Below, in pieces: positions 7,429-8,502 of a stretch of 8,502 nt of DNA. The number at the start of each line of letters is the position of its first letter. Position 1 is the stretch's first letter. The notes below the pieces were generated by a model. That model was not told the DNA's origin, ran no database searches, and worked only from the letters and a program-made list of their open reading frames with translations. This DNA is from JBGTBQ01 sp041749275. GTDB taxonomy: Bacteria > Acidobacteriota > Blastocatellia > Pyrinomonadales > Pyrinomonadaceae. The DNA lies in NCBI GenBank assembly GCA_041749275.1, contig JBGTBQ010000236.1, forward strand, positions 1 through 8,502, given 5' to 3'. The translations under genes and the position numbers were made by a program.

Positions 7429-8029
7429 AGAAGCGATAGCTGAAGCCGATGCTGAACTGGAAGTTGTGTGTGATGTCGCTCGAAGACTGCGCGCCGCCGA
7501 AGACGCCGCGCGTGGCGCTGTTGAGACGCACGATGGTGTCGCCCGCGTCAATGCGGATGATGGCGCGCGTGGAAGGGTAGAACTCGACCACGCCGCCCGC
7601 GTCGAAGGCGAAGTTGTTGTGTTCGGGGCGGCAGACCTCGCCGAAGGGCTGCGTGTTGCAGTTGAAGCCGGAGACGGTCTCGCCGATAAACATCACGCCG
7701 GGCCGCGCCTTGGCGAAGAGGCCGACGTATTGCGAGCGCGCGCCGGCCTTGACGCCGACGAAGGCTTGCGCCTTTTGGCCGAGTTGGCTGTTGCCGAGTT
7801 TGGTTTCGGGAAAGAAGCTCGCTTCGGCGTCGAGCGCGATGTGCTCGTTGAAGTTGTAGGCGACGCGACCGCCGAGGCCGGACACCGGCTCGCCGGAGTC
7901 TTCGAGGTTGATGGCGGTATAGAGCGCGCCGACCTCGAACTTGCGCTCGTCCACCGGCGACTGCGCGCGCGCGGCGGCGGGCATGAACAGAAACAAAGCG
8001 AGAATGAGAAACAAAAATTTCCGACGCAT
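7427..8029 (-). CDS. Outer-membrane beta-barrel protein, 200 residues
   Basis: I chose the ATG at 8027-8029 because GGGAGG lies five bases before it and because MRRKFLFLILALFLFMPAAARA is a signal peptide with a clear cleavage site ARA|Q (after residue 22). The longer open frame reaching 8239 has no such support and overlaps the upstream gene. The mature 178 residues alternate polar and hydrophobic positions, as in FEVGALYTAINL, LGGRVAYNFN, IALDAEASFF, YVGLFAKARPG, AIIRIDAG and FQFSIGFSYRF. The last residue is Phe after an aromatic-rich strand, the usual signal for BAM-dependent insertion. The size fits an eight-stranded barrel of the OmpA/OmpX type. C124 and C133 could close a disulfide loop between strands. 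It may be a structural or adhesion protein; no substrate can be named. It lies in the middle of a three-gene minus-strand cluster. Confidence 0.85.
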   Translation of the reverse strand: MRRKFLFLILALFLFMPAAARAQSPVDERKFEVGALYTAINLEDSGEPVSGLGGRVAYNFNEHIALDAEASFFPETKLGNSQLGQKAQAFVGVKAGARSQYVGLFAKARPGVMFIGETVSGFNCNTQPFGEVCRPEHNNFAFDAGGVVEFYPSTRAIIRIDAGDTIVRLNSATRGVFGGAQSSSDITHNFQFSIGFSYRF

Positions 8030-8034
8030 GATTT

Positions 8035-8040
8035 CCTCCC
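8035..8040 (-). promoter_or_regulatory. Ribosome binding site of the beta-barrel gene
   Basis: On the minus strand, GGGAGG is followed by five bases (AAATC) and then ATG at 8029. It sits in the 19-base gap after the preceding gene and decides the start of the beta-barrel protein. Confidence 0.85.
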
Positions 8041-8048
8041 TGAAAGTT

Positions 8049-8502
8049 TTATGATTCGCTCCACTCTTCATCGTCGTCCTCGTCTGCATCGCGCTCTTTC
8101 TTTCTCGACTTGCGGTCGGACGAAGCGCGCACGTCCCTGATCTTCTTGATGATTTCTCTACCCAGATTTTCAGCGGCGACGAGTCCGTTGATGGCGACCG
8201 TTTTGCCGCTCGTGACGATGGCGCGCGTGCGCGGATCAACGATGGTGAAGACGTAGTTGAGCGCGGTCTTTTCGATCTGCACGACGAGGTCAGCGGCGCT
8301 CTCGTCGTCCACGATCATCAGGCCCCACTGCCTGAGTTCGGCGCGCTTTTGCAGCTTGTAGACAAGGTAAGTCTGGTCGAGGTGGCGCGTCGGGCGGACG
8401 AACAGCGTGCGCGCCTCGCGCATGATCGAAGCGGGCGTCGCGTCTCGCGCGTCGCGTTCAGCGCGCCGCCCGCGGCTCTGTTGTGCCGGCGGCGTCGCGC
8501 CG
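8049..8502 (-). CDS. C-terminal part of an unrecognised protein (5' end outside window)
   Basis: The frame ends at TAA 8049-8051 and stays open to the right window edge. The ATG at 8421-8423 has no ribosome binding site, and 26 further open codons precede it (including TPPAQQSRGRRAERDARDAT), so the true start is probably beyond the window. The visible part has a Pro/Arg/Ala-rich linker and then a compact alpha/beta domain: ARTLFVRPTRHLDQTYLVYKL, the LRQWGLMIVDDESAADLVVQIEK region, VFTIVDPRTRAIVTSGKTVA, and a helix GLVAAENLGREIIKKIRD. The tail is strongly charged (RKSRKKER then DADEDDDEEWSES). The pattern 'QWGL-IVDD--ADL--' resembles a domain I associate with exported acidobacterial hypotheticals, but I cannot name a family. 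It is the first visible gene of the cluster, 19 bases before the beta-barrel gene. Confidence 0.75.
   Translation of the reverse strand, partial: GATPPAQQSRGRRAERDARDATPASIMREARTLFVRPTRHLDQTYLVYKLQKRAELRQWGLMIVDDESAADLVVQIEKTALNYVFTIVDPRTRAIVTSGKTVAINGLVAAENLGREIIKKIRDVRASSDRKSRKKERDADEDDDEEWSES

Noticed and set aside
8030..8239. N-terminal extension of the beta-barrel frame
   Set aside because: It overlaps the upstream gene. The extension is Arg/Ser-rich without a binding site, whereas ATG 8029 has GGGAGG and begins a clear signal peptide.

Overview
The window is a GC-rich bacterial chromosome segment with ordinary housekeeping and envelope genes. The protein style (large Arg/Ala/Glu-rich TPR protein, small exported hypotheticals, ATP-type PEP carboxykinase) and the intergenic repeats (heptamer arrays, and hairpins of the AGCTCCGNAGGAGC type) suggest an Acidobacteriota genome, perhaps of the Blastocatellia. 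This is a judgement from general appearance, not from a marker gene. No rRNA, tRNA, CRISPR array, transposase or phage gene was seen.

Layout. (1) At the left edge is the 3' end of an unrecognised gene. It overlaps by ATGA the start of a long plus-strand gene (130-3141) for a TPR-rich envelope protein with an N-terminal lipoprotein-like signal and two C-terminal membrane helices. (2) Facing it on the minus strand is a stand-alone transglutaminase-like protein (3216-3863). (3) A roughly 300-base divergent gap leads to a small 80-residue open frame (4164-4406). (4) After a hairpin-rich leader comes pckA (4628-6253), complete with all catalytic motifs and followed by a clear intrinsic terminator. 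(5) A 150-base nested palindrome (6346-6494) separates pckA from a convergent minus-strand cluster. (6) That cluster, read right to left, holds the C-terminal part of an unrecognised protein that runs off the window, a 200-residue outer-membrane beta-barrel protein, and a 295-residue exported protein. Gaps of 19 and 29 bases suggest one operon for cell-envelope functions.

How the parts work together. pckA links the TCA cycle to gluconeogenesis and appears to be transcribed alone. The TPR gene is probably co-translated with its upstream neighbour. The three minus-strand genes on the right look like an envelope operon. No direct functional link joins the three blocks.

The most notable signal is between the genes. 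Three gaps each hold an inverted pair of short arrays built on a 7-base period, each with a different unit (GGATGAA, GGCAAAA-like, CGTGAAC-like). A fourth gap holds four hairpin units in the order + + - -, with a compensatory base-pair change between units. I found no convincing new defence, metabolic or mobile system, and several antisense open frames are GC-driven shadows.
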